Origin: Aquatica leii
Lineage: Eukaryota; Arthropoda; Insecta; Coleoptera; Lampyridae
Assembly: GCA_035610365.1 (NCBI GenBank)
Contig: CM069432.1
Location: forward strand, 182,203,027 to 182,267,026
Reading direction: 5' to 3'
Length of the DNA: 64,000 nucleotides
The notes below the pieces were generated by a model. The model ran no database searches and was not told where the DNA came from. It saw only the letters and a program-made list of their open reading frames with translations. Shown here piece by piece: positions 11,323 through 22,699 of the stretch. The translations under genes and the position numbers were made by a program. Position 1 is the first letter of the stretch, and each line of letters begins with the position of its first letter.

Positions 11323-14300
11323 ATAAATCGATGTAAGCCGCGACCGTGACGTAAACCGCCATCGCGCATATTGATGCATCTTCTGTATGTTGGCACTTTT
11401 GCGTTTTATATATTTCACATAGATATTCATTCACAAGTGACAGAATGAATATTCGCACACTGGTCAAACGAAATCAGGTAGTTAAGTTATACTTTATTGC
11501 ATTGGTTGTAGAGAAAGTAAGATCTGTTATTCGGTTGAAATGAACCAAAATTTTTTATGTTTTTACCTGCATTTGTACTATTCCACATTTACAAGACACT
11601 ACAATTTAAAGCCACATACTTGACTTGACCGATTTGCTCGACCTATAAAAGCAAAGCTTGCAATTTCTTAAATGTTTATGACCGGTATGGAAACCTCGAC
11701 GTACTGCTGTAAAAAACAAGTATTTTCTTTAGTTAGCACACATCGGCAAATTTTTTTAACTTAAAAAACGAATAGTTTTTTAGTTTGTTTGTATTATAAC
11801 TTTACTAATTATATGTTGCACGCAATATTTGATTTAACCATGACATTTGTGACATAGATAAATAAAACGGATTATCATTAAATTAAACAAGGTTGAACTA
11901 AATGGCGTATAGCAATTACGGAAAACGTATTAGTGTTTTTAACTAACCTTTAAGCACACGTCTTTCGAAAAACATCTAGAGAAAATTTATGATTATAAGT
12001 TGTAATTCTACTGTTTTTTAATTTTTGTCTATTTAACATTTATAACGCAATTTATTATATTTATTTAAAGACGCTACTCAAACAAAATAATTCAGCAAAC
12101 TCGAGTTCTCAAATTACACTTGGAGGTTTTTAAGTGGTTAAGCTGATTAAGCTGAAAGTATCTTTCATTTAATAAAAGATTCAAAAGTAATTCCAAACAT
12201 TTTTCTAAAATTATATACATAACTGATAGTCTTTTTTTTAGCTTTCGGGTTAATGATTTTACTTAATGATGTTGAATAATTCAACAAGTATAGGATAATT
12301 ATTTTTGATTTTAATTGCAATGATGCATGAGTTCTCGTGGAAACATTAGTTAATGTGTGTATTAATTAATTTTACTCACTTATTGTGGTAAAATTCTTGT
12401 TTCAGTTTAATTAACATTGGTCTATTCTGTTTATTACAGGCCGATAAAGCAATTAGAGCCGTATTATTATCATTTTAGGCCTTTTTAATAATATGGGACG
12501 GTTAAGTACCATTAACGCTTTTTTGCAAAATATTATAAATTTATGGAAAACTGATTGTTTTTTTTTAAATTATACAATTCATACGTAATGTTTTTTTTAC
12601 ATTGAATTAATTATTATAGTAGAAAATAATTCTACTTCCATATCACAGTAAGCGTATGTATATATAAGATAATAAACTCATTAAGATTAAAATTTGTATA
12701 GAAACAATTTACACAGCAACTCGTTAATTAAACAACGTTTATCTATTTTTTTATGTTTTAGAAAAACTTTAATCGCTACTAACAAATGATTAAAATTAAA
12801 AACGCGTTGGTTTAACAATAATTTTCTTTAATTGTATAAACAAAACATGCGTATAATGTATATAAACAAGGAAAGTCTAATATTAAAAATACTGGCTCAG
12901 CACACTCGCAAAATCATTTATAAGGTGTCAGTCAACAGGCACCCATGAAGAGTGCGGGCGCTAGATTAACATTACATGAACGTTTCAGATTTATAATATT
13001 ACGAAATACTTTTTATCGCAACCCAATATGTATATGCATTTGCTGTATGAACCGAACTTAATTCATAGGAGTAAATTCACTGTCATGTACGACAAACAGA
13101 TTGGGAAATAATGTATTATAAGGAATATATTTAGACCATTTCAAGTTCTGGTGTAAATACTGTGTTAGAATTATAATAGTTTGTAGTCCTAATACTAATA
13201 GTCACGTTGGGACTGAGGGTTTTTGATAACAAGAACCGAATGATAACAATAACCAAAGTTCAGAAAAAAAACAAATAAATATTTATTGGTTAGAAAGCAG
13301 AAATACATATACCGTGTATCTGATTAACAAGCTGTTAATTTAGAAGGTAAAATCATAGCATCGATACAAGCTGAAATTTCAAAATTAAGGTTTTGATAAA
13401 ACGTTTAAAAATCAAAATTTTTAGCCAATCAAATCGAAAATACGGACCTGTAGCATTAAATAGCTTCTTGGCACCGTTAATAAAAAGAAATTTAAAATTA
13501 AAATAACGTTATGTTATTATGTTTAATTGACTGTTCTAAGAACAGAACACATTCTTTCTCAGTAATTTTCTGACACTGAAAATAAAGGTAAATACAAAAC
13601 AACGTTTTCACATAAGAAGTAGTTAAATTAAGTTGTTATTCTAAGTACAAGTAAAGACAACGTATTTACATATGTTTAAATGAGGTACATCATGTTACGT
13701 AGGTCAGTCAAAATACGTACTAGCATAAATAAATACATTGCAAAAATAAAGCCAAATATACAAATGTAATTATTCTAATTATTGGTACATAGTTTTTAAT
13801 TTTGCAGCATCATTCCGTTTACTTATTTTTGTTGCAACTTATATTGTTGTAAAATATTAATATTTTATTTTAGGCTAAGATCACGTCCGTTTACTGCGCC
13901 AGTCATTGCAAAGTGTTAAAACAAAAGGATTCAATCAACTAAAATAAGTTATTGACTGGGCTGACGTTGACGCTTGGCGCATGGTATTTTTAGTCGGTAA
14001 TTAGTCACCTCACCGACGGTAATTGATCAGATTTCAGACAATATTAATTTACAAAGAGAAAGAGGTTCGATATGACTTGAGCTTGCAAGTAAACAAAAAA
14101 ATGTGCTTTTTAAGTAAATTCACATTTCAACAGTTGAAAAAGTTTCGTTCGGGAACATTTATTTCTTTTATTTTTAAGACTGCTGACCACTTTTCAACTA
14201 CCGAGTTTTGTAATTGTATTGTTTAAATACAGCTTAGTCAATTTTTACATAAAAATGTACTTCATCTATTTATGCAGTTTTAATCGATACTAATATCTTT

Positions 14301-15032
14301 TGAGTATGCGTTTTACAGACAAAGTTATAAGTTTTTTAAATATCAATTATAAAATAACTTTAATTTACGTTTGGTATGTTCAGTAACTTTAGAGACACAG
14401 CCCTGTTTATTTTCTTTAAAAACAATTTGTTTCGTCATGTATCTTGCTAAATATCAAAATAGCTATTATTTTACTAGAATTTAGTTTTTAATATATTTGT
14501 TTAGTTTAATGTAGTTTTTAAAAACACTTATCGGCACAACAGTCCTCTCAAAAATAGCACAAATCCAAAATTCGAAAAAAAATTTTTTAAATAATCGATG
14601 TAAACAGTTATTTTTTAATTTTTAATTAAGATAATGTAATTAAAACAGCATTTAATATACACATAATAGAAAAATGAATCTGCTACTTTATAATTTTAAC
14701 TGTTTTAACGACTTTAAGAAATGTGTTGATACAGCAGTCATGGACATGACTATACAGCATTCACACTTGAAGTGTTTGATCATCTTATAATACAAAATAT
14801 TTAAAAAAAATACAGGGTTCTTAAAGTTTTACATTTTCAAATAATATTCAAGTAAACAGAGTATTCCATAATATCAGGACAACAGCAACATTTTCTTGAA
14901 ACACTCACATTTTCTTTGATTGAAATACTCTGTATATTAATAGTTTTTGATTTTAGACATAAAACTTTCACCATAAAACATATTAAATTATTTTTAGGGT
15001 AAATGGTGTATTATTTATTTAGAATTAATATA
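11323..15032. other. AT-rich spacer, no gene seen
   Basis: No protein family or RNA gene recognised. A short hairpin with arms TGCGCCA near 13896 and TGGCGCA near 13975 was noted without further support. Confidence 0.5.
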
Positions 15033-15040
15033 ATAGCTAG

Positions 15041-15070
15041 CTTTCGAACTTGGTCTAAGTTTTTCTTCAG
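15041..15070 (-). other. Hammerhead-like hairpin motif
   Basis: On the minus strand: CTGAAGA, then the stem AACTT...AAGTT, then CGAAAGC. The layout CTGANGA-stem-loop-stem-GAAA is that of a hammerhead core, but extra bases separate CTGAAGA from the stem and no cleavage-site partner was found. Motifs of this layout recur in this window at 16739, 35135, 35344, 41312 and 53188. They probably mark ends of Penelope-like or related retroelements. Confidence 0.35.
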
Positions 15071-15429
15071 GAAAAAATTAAATTAATTTGACAATTACAA
15101 AAAACTAAGGTAACTAAAAACAATAACTATAAGAGAACTAGATAATAAGCGCAAGTAATTTAGCTACAGCATTCGCTCGAAGGTCTAAAGGAAAACCACC
15201 ATAAAAACTCTAGGCGTAGCTTAAGTGTCAATGGTGGACAAATTAAGATTAAGAAATAACAGGTAACCATGTGTCAAGTCTTTACAAAATTATAAGCAAA
15301 TTTAAATTTTTTTCTCTTAATTTATGACTTTTTGCGAAACAGAAGCTTGCATCGAAATGTTATTTTGGTATAATGTTTAGCATTATTTGAGGTATCCTGA
15401 AAAAAATTAAACGATTCTTGAATAAATAA

Positions 15430-16270
15430 CTATTTTCAAATTGGCACCTACAAGAATTGATACATCTCTGTAATCGATATTCAAGGAAAGCACTAACATT
15501 GTGTTGAATATTTTGAAAAATTTGTGCAAATATATTTTTTATATTATTTTTTGTAATGGGTGGTGTTCGCTAAACTGCAATGTACTTCTATAGGAAAATG
15601 TCGATTTTGGAGTCAGGTGATCGTGGAGGTCATTCAATTGGACCGTTTTTTCTAATTCACTTTGTGGGAATTTAGCATTTAGATGATGATAAATAGGACC
15701 AGTGTGGTGAACAGGAGCACCATCATGTAAATACTACATCTTCTCTAGAATATTCCGTGGAATAATTTCAAGTAATCGAGGAAAGTGAATTTGCAAAAAC
15801 ACTAAATAAATTTGACCATTCACATTGCCATAAAAAAGTGAGGTTCTATTACGTAATATCCAATAATACCACCTAAAACATTTAAAGAACACCTAACTTA
15901 ATTTTTGGTTTAGAAAAAAAATTGGTTTTTGATAAGCATAATAGTGGAAGTTATGGCGGTTAACACAACTATTCTTGTGAAATGTGACTTCATTCACGAA
16001 CATGAAAATGTCAAAAAAACTAGCATAAATGTATTATCATTTTTACTCAACTCTTGCAATTGCTGCCTTTTATTTTTCTTAAGAATCATCTGTGTAGTCC
16101 GTGTGTCGACCAATATCTAATTGTTGCGATAAGTTTCCACCATTTACACGGGGATCCTTAGTCACAGTCAAAAACACATTAAATTTATTTTCTTTATTTA
16201 AAGACCGTTTTGTTCCAACGTTTTCTTCGTACGCTACATTTTCCTTTTGTTCAAACCGCTTTTGGTACAT
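15430..16270 (-). pseudogene. Mariner/IS630-type transposase relic
   Basis: Minus-strand remnant covering most of a DUF4817/DDE-type mariner-like transposase, in several frames. From N to C: an HTH-like region (TKDPRVNGGNLSQQLDIG, compare family E-PRVSTR-IARQL-I); LNVLGGIIGYYVIEPHFF; then VNGQIYLVFLQIHFPRLLEI; HDGAPVHHTGPIYHHLNAKF around the second catalytic Asp; RSPDSKID near the third acidic position (family RSPDLTPLDFF); and a tail QIFQNIQHNVSAFLEYRLQR. Many stops and frameshifts, no ends recognised, so an old copy. A plus-strand open frame across 16101-16589 overlaps its N-terminal end and looks accidental. Confidence 0.85.
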
Positions 16271-16738
16271 TTTTTGGCCAACAGACAGTTCGTATCACTT
16301 GTTCCAAGCACACAATAGAGCATTCAAAATTTTTCAGAATTTGCAATTGTTTTTATTGCATAGTAGATTTCCAATAAATAATCTAAGATCAACAGCCGTC
16401 GAAAAGTGTACTTTAGTCAATGCAATAAGATCTTTAAAACCATTGCTTTTGGGAAACATGCTATATCATCTCGATACAGAATATAATTTTCTGCAAGATG
16501 TCGACTTCAAAATTAGGCCGTTCCATTTAAAAAGATCGATTTTTGCATGTTTGACCTTTAATACAGAACAGTCTGTATTACACAATTAACTGTTCAAAAC
16601 TTTTGATGGTTTTTTAAAGTATTTTCCATTATCGACATTTTTATGTTTCATTTGTTTTTTTGTGTTATAATTTATTAAGAATTGTTGTAACGTTAAGTTA
16701 CTTATGTTTGTGGTCTGGTGGATTGTTCCACTGTTGAG

Positions 16739-16767
16739 CTGATGAAGTGCTCACTTGCAACACGAAA
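16739..16767 (+). other. Hammerhead-like hairpin motif
   Basis: CTGATGA (16739-16745), one extra base, stem GTG (16747-16749)/CAC (16761-16763), then GAAAC. Matches the core order of a hammerhead ribozyme but has a short stem II and no visible cleavage-site strand. Same motif class as the others in this window. Confidence 0.4.
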
Positions 16768-18949
16768 CGTTCCCAAAAAAATAATGGTTTGTTTTGCCTA
16801 TTCTAAGTGAATAATTTTAAACTAGTTACAATAGAAATAACGGAGCATAAAGAATTTTACCTATGAAAATCAAATTAATTCAAAAATTGTTTTTCCCATT
16901 TTCATGGCACGCGGGTAAGCACACTGATTAACAGGGTCGATATGTTTCTATTCAAGCATGTTTCTGGCACCGTTGCTCGATTTGAAGAAGCTGATTTGGT
17001 AGTGTAAATTGTAGTAAAAGATGTCGAATACGATCAAGCAAGATAGCCATTCTACTTACATCTGCTTAAGAAATTATTTAATACCATACGTACATGCACA
17101 TAACAATAACTTTTTAGTGGGTTCTTGGTACTCACAATGCTTCTTCAACGTTTCTAGAAATCGTGCATGTTGAGATTAATAAATTATGTCACCCCCAGAT
17201 AAACATTTTTTCAAACAAAAATAGTTCAGAACACTGAGTTTATACAAAGGCGAGATTTTGTAAAAACAATCCTACTATTCTCAGAAAAGGTCAGGTATCG
17301 TCAGTATGGTCAACAGATCGGTTTTATAGTTTTATTCTTTAAAATTCTAAAAACACTAATAAGACAAAATAAATCGTAAGCAAGTTGTTCAATAAAACCG
17401 ACCGTTGCACCCTTGGCAGAACCTTTGCGCGAAACTTATAAAGTTTAATTTAACATGTTGAAAAAAGAGTCGAACGAGCTGTAGCATACCTATATATCTG
17501 TTTACAAAGTTGTTTTAAGAAACGCTGCATTGCTAAAAATGATTGTTGACGTGCTATATATATTGAAAATGTTTTTAAATTGACGAAGTTGCAAACATGT
17601 CTAGTGCAGTGACTAGTCTGAAAAATCAATTTCTTTCGTTGGCACTTAGAGCCATTTTTGCACAGTTTAGTTTTGTTGGATACGATTTAGTTTGCCATAC
17701 AACTCGTGACAAAAAGTGGAAAAGAAATCAAAGTTACTACATCAAACTTAATTTATTCATAAAAAAAAATAATTAGATACGACTATTATCCATAAAACCA
17801 AGACAAATTAGAACTAGACACTACCGATCCACCTTCACAGAGAACCAGATAAAAACATTAAAAATAAACAAATTACCAAGTCTATTTAAAAAAAAACAAA
17901 AAAAAATCGTAACGCAATAGTGCGGGGCAAGTGTCGTATAACATAGAGATCAGTGCGGATAACTGACACTTAGGTATTACCTGCGTCGTTACTCGATAAT
18001 GTCAGCGCTGGGTACTCCGTTCGCAAGGCCTTCCGATACGTGCGAAACCGCGACGAAATAATACTAAACGTAAACTTGACTTGTTGAAACTGAATTTTAC
18101 GTTTAGAAGTTTAATTAGAAAGCCTAAAAGACATGAGTTGAAAGGTGGAAATTAATGAAATCTTATCGTAGGTGGTGGGTGGTTTTAAAGTGGTTCGACA
18201 AAATGCGCTCAAAACCCAGAAAATCTGGAGTGTAAATGGGTCTACGATATTTAAACCAACAATGGTAATGACCACATTCACGTAATATAACAGGATGGCT
18301 TGAATAAATTCCAAAATAAGGTTTACACGAGTACCTCAAGACCACCATGCACAATTGTCAAAAAGGAAATAAAATTAATGATGAGAGCTATGTGGAAAGC
18401 CTAGTGCTATTCAAAAGTTATTAAACCTCTTGTGATAAGAAGATTTTTGAAAAGAGAATTAAAAGAGGGAAATTCAAATGAAGAAATATGCAAAATTCGG
18501 AATAGGAGTAGAATTAGATTTTATTTAAGAATAGTTTTTAAGGCACAACAAAAGAGAAAAGAAAGAAATCAATTTGTAGACAATAAAGTAAATTGTACAA
18601 GTTTGAAACAAGCTGTCAAACGCTTCGAACATTGCTCGAGAAATAGTTACACTTGAAAGAAGTTTTCTAAAGCGACTAGAGATATTTTCTCAATTTCAAA
18701 AGGAAGAGGGAAATCATTTTTTGTCCAACTAGACGGACAATCAGATATGTTTCCATCGTCTATTTTGAATTATTATGTGCGTGTTTGAGTTTTCTAGGTA
18801 AAATTTGAAAAAGATAAAATAGGGACAAAAGTTTTCTGTCTCATTTGGAATCCTTTGGTTTTTTTTTATTATATCAATATACTAATTATAACTTCTTTAA
18901 AAAAATATTTTGTCGTTTCAACTACTATGCTTGCATCTTTAAACACCGA
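16768..18949. other. AT-rich spacer, no gene recognised
   Basis: Contains a GC-richer patch (about 17920-18055) and a purine-rich stretch (18400-18700) with a 74-codon open frame rich in Lys/Arg (18432-18656). I recognise neither. The latter may be part of the hAT relic that follows. Confidence 0.4.
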
Positions 18950-18954
18950 AAAAA

Positions 18955-19205
18955 AATATGTTTGACAATGTTATAGACCACTATAAACAACAGTTCTTTA
19001 AAATTATTGACAGTGTTGTGTCTTGGGTAACTTCTAGAACAGATTCCTCCGTAACAAATTTTCTGCAAATCGCAGATCGGTTAATGGTTGAAAAATTGAA
19101 TCAAGAAAACGACCTACACTAGCTAAAATTTTACGCAGACGACATCGATAAAGAAAAACTATTGCTTTATAAAGCAATGTCTAGATATCTTAAACCTAAA
19201 AAAAA
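18955..19205 (+). pseudogene. hAT transposase relic (middle region)
   Basis: One frame reads FDNVIDHYKQQFFKIIDSVV, then TDSSVTNFLQIADRLMVEKL and, after one stop, LKFYADDIDKEKLLL. This resembles the segment of ZMYM1-like hAT transposases between the catalytic core and the dimerisation domain (Y-R--FF-++D-++--L--RF, later FYGDD+D---L). About 80 codons are recognisable. Neither catalytic residues nor element ends are seen. Confidence 0.5.
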
Positions 19206-19644
19206 ATTCAATCTAATTTTCATGAAATAATGAGTTTTATTAAAAGAAATATTGCCAGAGTTCTACAAGCTGATTCGGCTTATATATTAACTGTGCCCGT
19301 TCAATATGTACCGCTAAAAGGTTATTTCTCATATGTGATTAAACAATACGAAGTTTAATTGAAATAAGTGCGCATGTTTTCGGGGTCGATAGGACATGTG
19401 AAACTGATCATTTTTTCCCCAAGACACTTTGGTACAGCAGTTTTAAGATGACGACACAAATCTAAGCTTTAGCATGTGACATTTTTACAGAAATGTGTCG
19501 ATGTAAATTAAGTAATCATTGGTCGATAGATATCAAATAATTGTCATTTTGCTGGTGTTTTAGAACTTTTTGGTAATTTATTTGTAAACTTAGTTTGCTG
19601 TCGTGTTGTGTTGTTTTTTGTTGTTGTTGTTGTTCCGTTAACAT

Positions 19645-19709
19645 GCGAAATGCACAGATTTACTTGGGCTAAACTGGCCAAGGTGCATCCTGTGCTCGGA
19701 GAACCAGGC
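19645..19709 (+). CDS. Possible first coding exon of an unidentified gene
   Basis: An ATG at 19651 opens MHRFTWAKLAKVHPVLGEPG. The frame runs directly into a strong splice donor, GT|GTAAGTAA. The stretch is clearly GC-richer than its surroundings and preceded by a (GTT)n run that could be 5' leader. Read without splicing, the frame stops one codon later, so the 21-codon open frame only makes sense as an exon. I do not recognise the peptide. No downstream exon was identified before the His-rich gene on the other strand, so any partner exon would have to lie beyond a long intron. A chance match is possible. Confidence 0.3.
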
Positions 19710-19826
19710 GTGTAAGTAACACGTTATATAAAATAAAATACAAACCTATAACCTACATTTTTATCTTTATCCTTTATTTATTGTTTCTTATCTACCCCAG
19801 CACCTCTGGCTACGCTGATGTATGTA

Positions 19827-19994
19827 TTAATATTCAGTAGCGGCTGGTGGTCGATGCTACCAGAGGGTCATTTTAAGATTAAAACTTTAAAAACGCATTC
19901 TTACTTCGTAAAATTAAAAATAAAACAAATTTTAGTATTTATTGGAGGGGCATTGACCAAATGACCTAATGGACAAGTTGCCACTGTTAATATT
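19827..19994 (+). repeat. Target duplication TTAATATT around the 152-bp hAT element
   Basis: TTAATATT at 19827-19834 and again at 19987-19994, exactly abutting CAGTAGCGG and CCACTG. The perfect 8-bp duplication confirms both borders. Confidence 0.93.
19835..19986. mobile_element. 152-bp MITE of the hAT element A family
   Basis: The ends CAGTAGCGGCTGGTGGTCGA and ATTGACCAAATGACCTAATG...GCCACTG match elements at 7208 and 31256. No coding content. It is the shortest of three size classes of this family in the window (152 bp, 1.0 kb, 1.2 kb). The duplication is perfect, so it is not very old. Confidence 0.93.
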
Positions 19995-21749
19995 TGTTTT
20001 TGTAGGTGTATTTATGGGATTTTATTGAAGTATTCTTTTTGTGTAAGAAACACGTTGTGTTCCGATTACGCTAACGAAATTTTTTTTCACATAATCTAAT
20101 TAGTGTGAAAACATCGATCCGTTCTTTTAATTCTTTATCAAAACAGTCGTAATTTATTAAATGCATAGAGGTTTATAAAATGTAATGTATATTCATGTAA
20201 ATCTTCTGGTATAATAATTACAAGTAATTGCAATTAAATAAGAGGTTACAAAAAATAAACAAAACCAATTGTTTTACACAAAACAAACCTAAACAGATAC
20301 TTAAGAAAATTTTTAAAAATAAAGCCGCTATTGATTTGACTACTCTCGCACGCTTTCTATTTTCAAAGGAATTAAAGCTATTCACTCAAAATTCGCTACA
20401 TAAACGGGAAACTATGTCTAAAAGGATAAATTTCTTTTAAATAATAACAATAAATTACGTATGTAAAAAACAATTTTGTGTTAATATCTAAATTGGCACT
20501 TTATAAGATAACAGAAATAAACAGTGTGATATTACATATTTTTCAAATTAAATTATAATTGCTTTCAATAACCAACACAAGTATATCTTTTTTGTGGCTT
20601 GGTTTAATTGATATTGTATGAAGGTACACGGTACGTTTGTTTAGAAACGTGAATCTTATAGGAAACTGTCAAATCAAAACACAAATTGTTTATAAATAAA
20701 CTCTTTTGTTATGTAATATTTATGTTGTATCTGCATAAATTAATTTGATTAATTTCTTTGTTCTTACTTTAAAACATTTATACCTTTAATTTTTTTTTTA
20801 TTTTTCTCAAAGCTTGCAATGGATTGTGTAAATTGTAAACAATGGTCTTTATTAGTCGCAATTTGTGAAACTCATTTTAAAAAGTTAATTTAATACAAAC
20901 AACCAAAGCTTTTTATCACGTAGCATTTTTTCTGTGTAACGTTGCAAAAGAAATACGTTACTAAATCAAAGTTTCTAAACTGGCTATTACTTAGTCGTGC
21001 ATCATAAATGATGTCGCAATAAATTATGTACACAACCTGTTGTGTTATGTTATTGAAAGTTATCATCTGTTGCCTTTGAAAACTTTTTCGGTTAGTTTAG
21101 GAACGCTTTGTGGTCGATTCAAACTCGTCGGACAACTCTAAACCCTTAAAATCGAATTTTCTACCCTTGAAAGTCACCATATGGTATCAAAATATATAAG
21201 TCGCCAATATTAAACCGTATCGTTACGTATTTCTATTTAACGCGTGTGCATATATATTGCCGAAATTAAAAAGCGGGCACAATTTTATTTTTTTATTAAA
21301 AAGCGAGACGTAGGAAAATTGAATTTTCAGTATAAACTGACAGTTCTAATAAAAAAAATGGAACTTCCTTCTCATTTACATGATAACAGGAGTCGCTAAT
21401 GTTTTATCTCGTGGTACAAAGCATCGAATAAAAATATCCTTTACGTTCTTTAGAAATAGAGGGTGTTATGAATGTTTCAACGATATAAAAGATGATAACA
21501 TCTAGTTCAATTTTTTAATTATTTAAAATTAATCTATCGTATTTTTATGGGTCTATATCTTAAAATGCCAAATTTTACTAGATTATATTATGACATTGAA
21601 ATGTTTATTTATCTCATCTACCGAAATAAATAGAAGTATATGAAAAATAAAACTGTTTTGAATAAGTAAGTAAATTTAAAACTTTCTTATACATAAATAC
21701 TAGTTGTATTTATTCTGGTTGATAAATACACAACAAAAAATGTTTATAT
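19995..21749. other. AT-rich spacer, 3' side of the His-rich gene
   Basis: No gene recognised. A less AT-rich stretch at 21070-21200 may be a repeat but was not classified. Confidence 0.5.
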
Positions 21750-21755
21750 TTTATT
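21750..21755 (-). promoter_or_regulatory. Poly(A) signal AATAAA of the His-rich gene
   Basis: AATAAA on the minus strand about 135 bp downstream of the stop codon, the only canonical signal near the 3' end. Confidence 0.6.
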
Positions 21756-21889
21756 GCAATATTCAACATAATCAAGAAATTAAATATAACAATACATAAC
21801 AAATGTAACTATTCTCGATCTTTTCTGCAAAGAAATAACGATTAAATTTCATTATATTTAATATGACTACGTGAACCAAACAGAAACTA

Positions 21890-22636
21890 CTAATGTTTGC
21901 CATGACCGAATCCGTATTCTTTTCCACCGGAGTGCCCACCTTTCTTTCCGTAATCATCATGGTGTGAGTAGTGCGATTCATGTCCGTGATGTCCTTTATG
22001 TCCTTTGTGATCTTCGTCGTAATGCCCTTTGTCGTGATGACCTTTCTTGCCGTAATGATCATCATGATATCCGCTTTTGTGATGGCCTCCTTTTTTGTGA
22101 TCGCCGGCTTTGCCGCCATGATGACTTTCGTGATGACCGTGTTTCGAGTGGTGTCCGCCTTTATGGAAGTCGTCATAAAATTTGTGTTCTTTATGATAAT
22201 CATCTTTATGAGATTTATGATGATAACCAGTGGATTTGTGTCCTTTTTTATGTCCTTTCTTTTCGCCAAATTTACCACCTTTATTACTCTTTCCCGATTC
22301 GTGATGTTCTCCGTAATGATGACCTTCGTCATGATGTCCTTTTTTATGACCACCATTTTCACCGTAATGACCTGCGTGATGTTCTTTTCCATGTTTTCCA
22401 TGACCGCCTTTATCATGATGATGACTACTTTTGTACCCTTTATCACCTTTCCCACCGTGACTTGAATGGTGTTCTCCATGATGTGAACTACCACCACCGC
22501 TTTCGTGATGCTTTCCGTGTCCTGATGCGGCAACTTCTAAGTCGACATTGTTTAATTCTTCTTCCTCTTTAGTATTTCGAGCTACACATACCGCAAACGT
22601 TACAAATAAGACTGCACACAACACAACCCACCGCAT
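21890..22636 (-). CDS. Secreted histidine/glycine-rich protein, single exon
   Basis: 248 residues. The start (MRWVVLCAVLFVTFAVCVA) is a clear signal peptide, with likely cleavage after the CVA. An acidic segment follows (NTKEEEELNNVDLEVA), then a low-complexity body of His, Gly, Lys, Ser and Asp/Glu with repeats such as GHKKGHKSTGYHHKSHKDDY and KEHKFYDDFHKGGHHSKHGH. No cysteine after the signal peptide and no transmembrane segment. The frame is intact and the ATG sits about 30 bp below the expected transcription start. I recall similar GHKKGHKTTGYH / KFYDE proteins in other insects, usually named histidine-rich glycoprotein-like. Metal binding or a role in extracellular matrix or cuticle is inferred from composition only. 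The lower AT content and open frames in several phases reflect the repeat composition; the overlapping frames on both strands are shadows. Confidence 0.92.
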   Translation of the reverse strand: MRWVVLCAVLFVTFAVCVARNTKEEEELNNVDLEVAASGHGKHHESGGGSSHHGEHHSSHGGKGDKGYKSSHHHDKGGHGKHGKEHHAGHYGENGGHKKGHHDEGHHYGEHHESGKSNKGGKFGEKKGHKKGHKSTGYHHKSHKDDYHKEHKFYDDFHKGGHHSKHGHHESHHGGKAGDHKKGGHHKSGYHDDHYGKKGHHDKGHYDEDHKGHKGHHGHESHYSHHDDYGKKGGHSGGKEYGFGHGKH

Positions 22637-22690
22637 GTTGCTTGCTTGATACCTGTTGAACTATTATGACGAAAATTGTACTTTGTCGGG

Positions 22691-22698
22691 TATTTATA
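22691..22698 (-). promoter_or_regulatory. TATA box of the His-rich gene
   Basis: TATAAATA on the minus strand, 55 bp upstream of the start codon. A transcription start about 25-30 bp downstream (near 22665) leaves a leader of about 30 nt. Strong TATA boxes with short leaders are typical of highly expressed secreted insect proteins. Confidence 0.75.
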
Positions 22699-22699
22699 C

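Noticed and set aside
6945-11400. A third, outer element around hAT element A
   Set aside because: Only about ten bases of inverted similarity (ACATAC.GAAGATG) and some CG-rich words support it; too weak.
16101-16589. 162-codon plus-strand open frame
   Set aside because: It overlaps antisense the mariner relic's N-terminal end and matches no family I know.
21772-22572. Long open frames on both strands overlapping the His-rich gene
   Set aside because: They are by-products of the repetitive GGH/CAT codon composition; only the frame with a signal peptide, TATA box and poly(A) signal makes sense.
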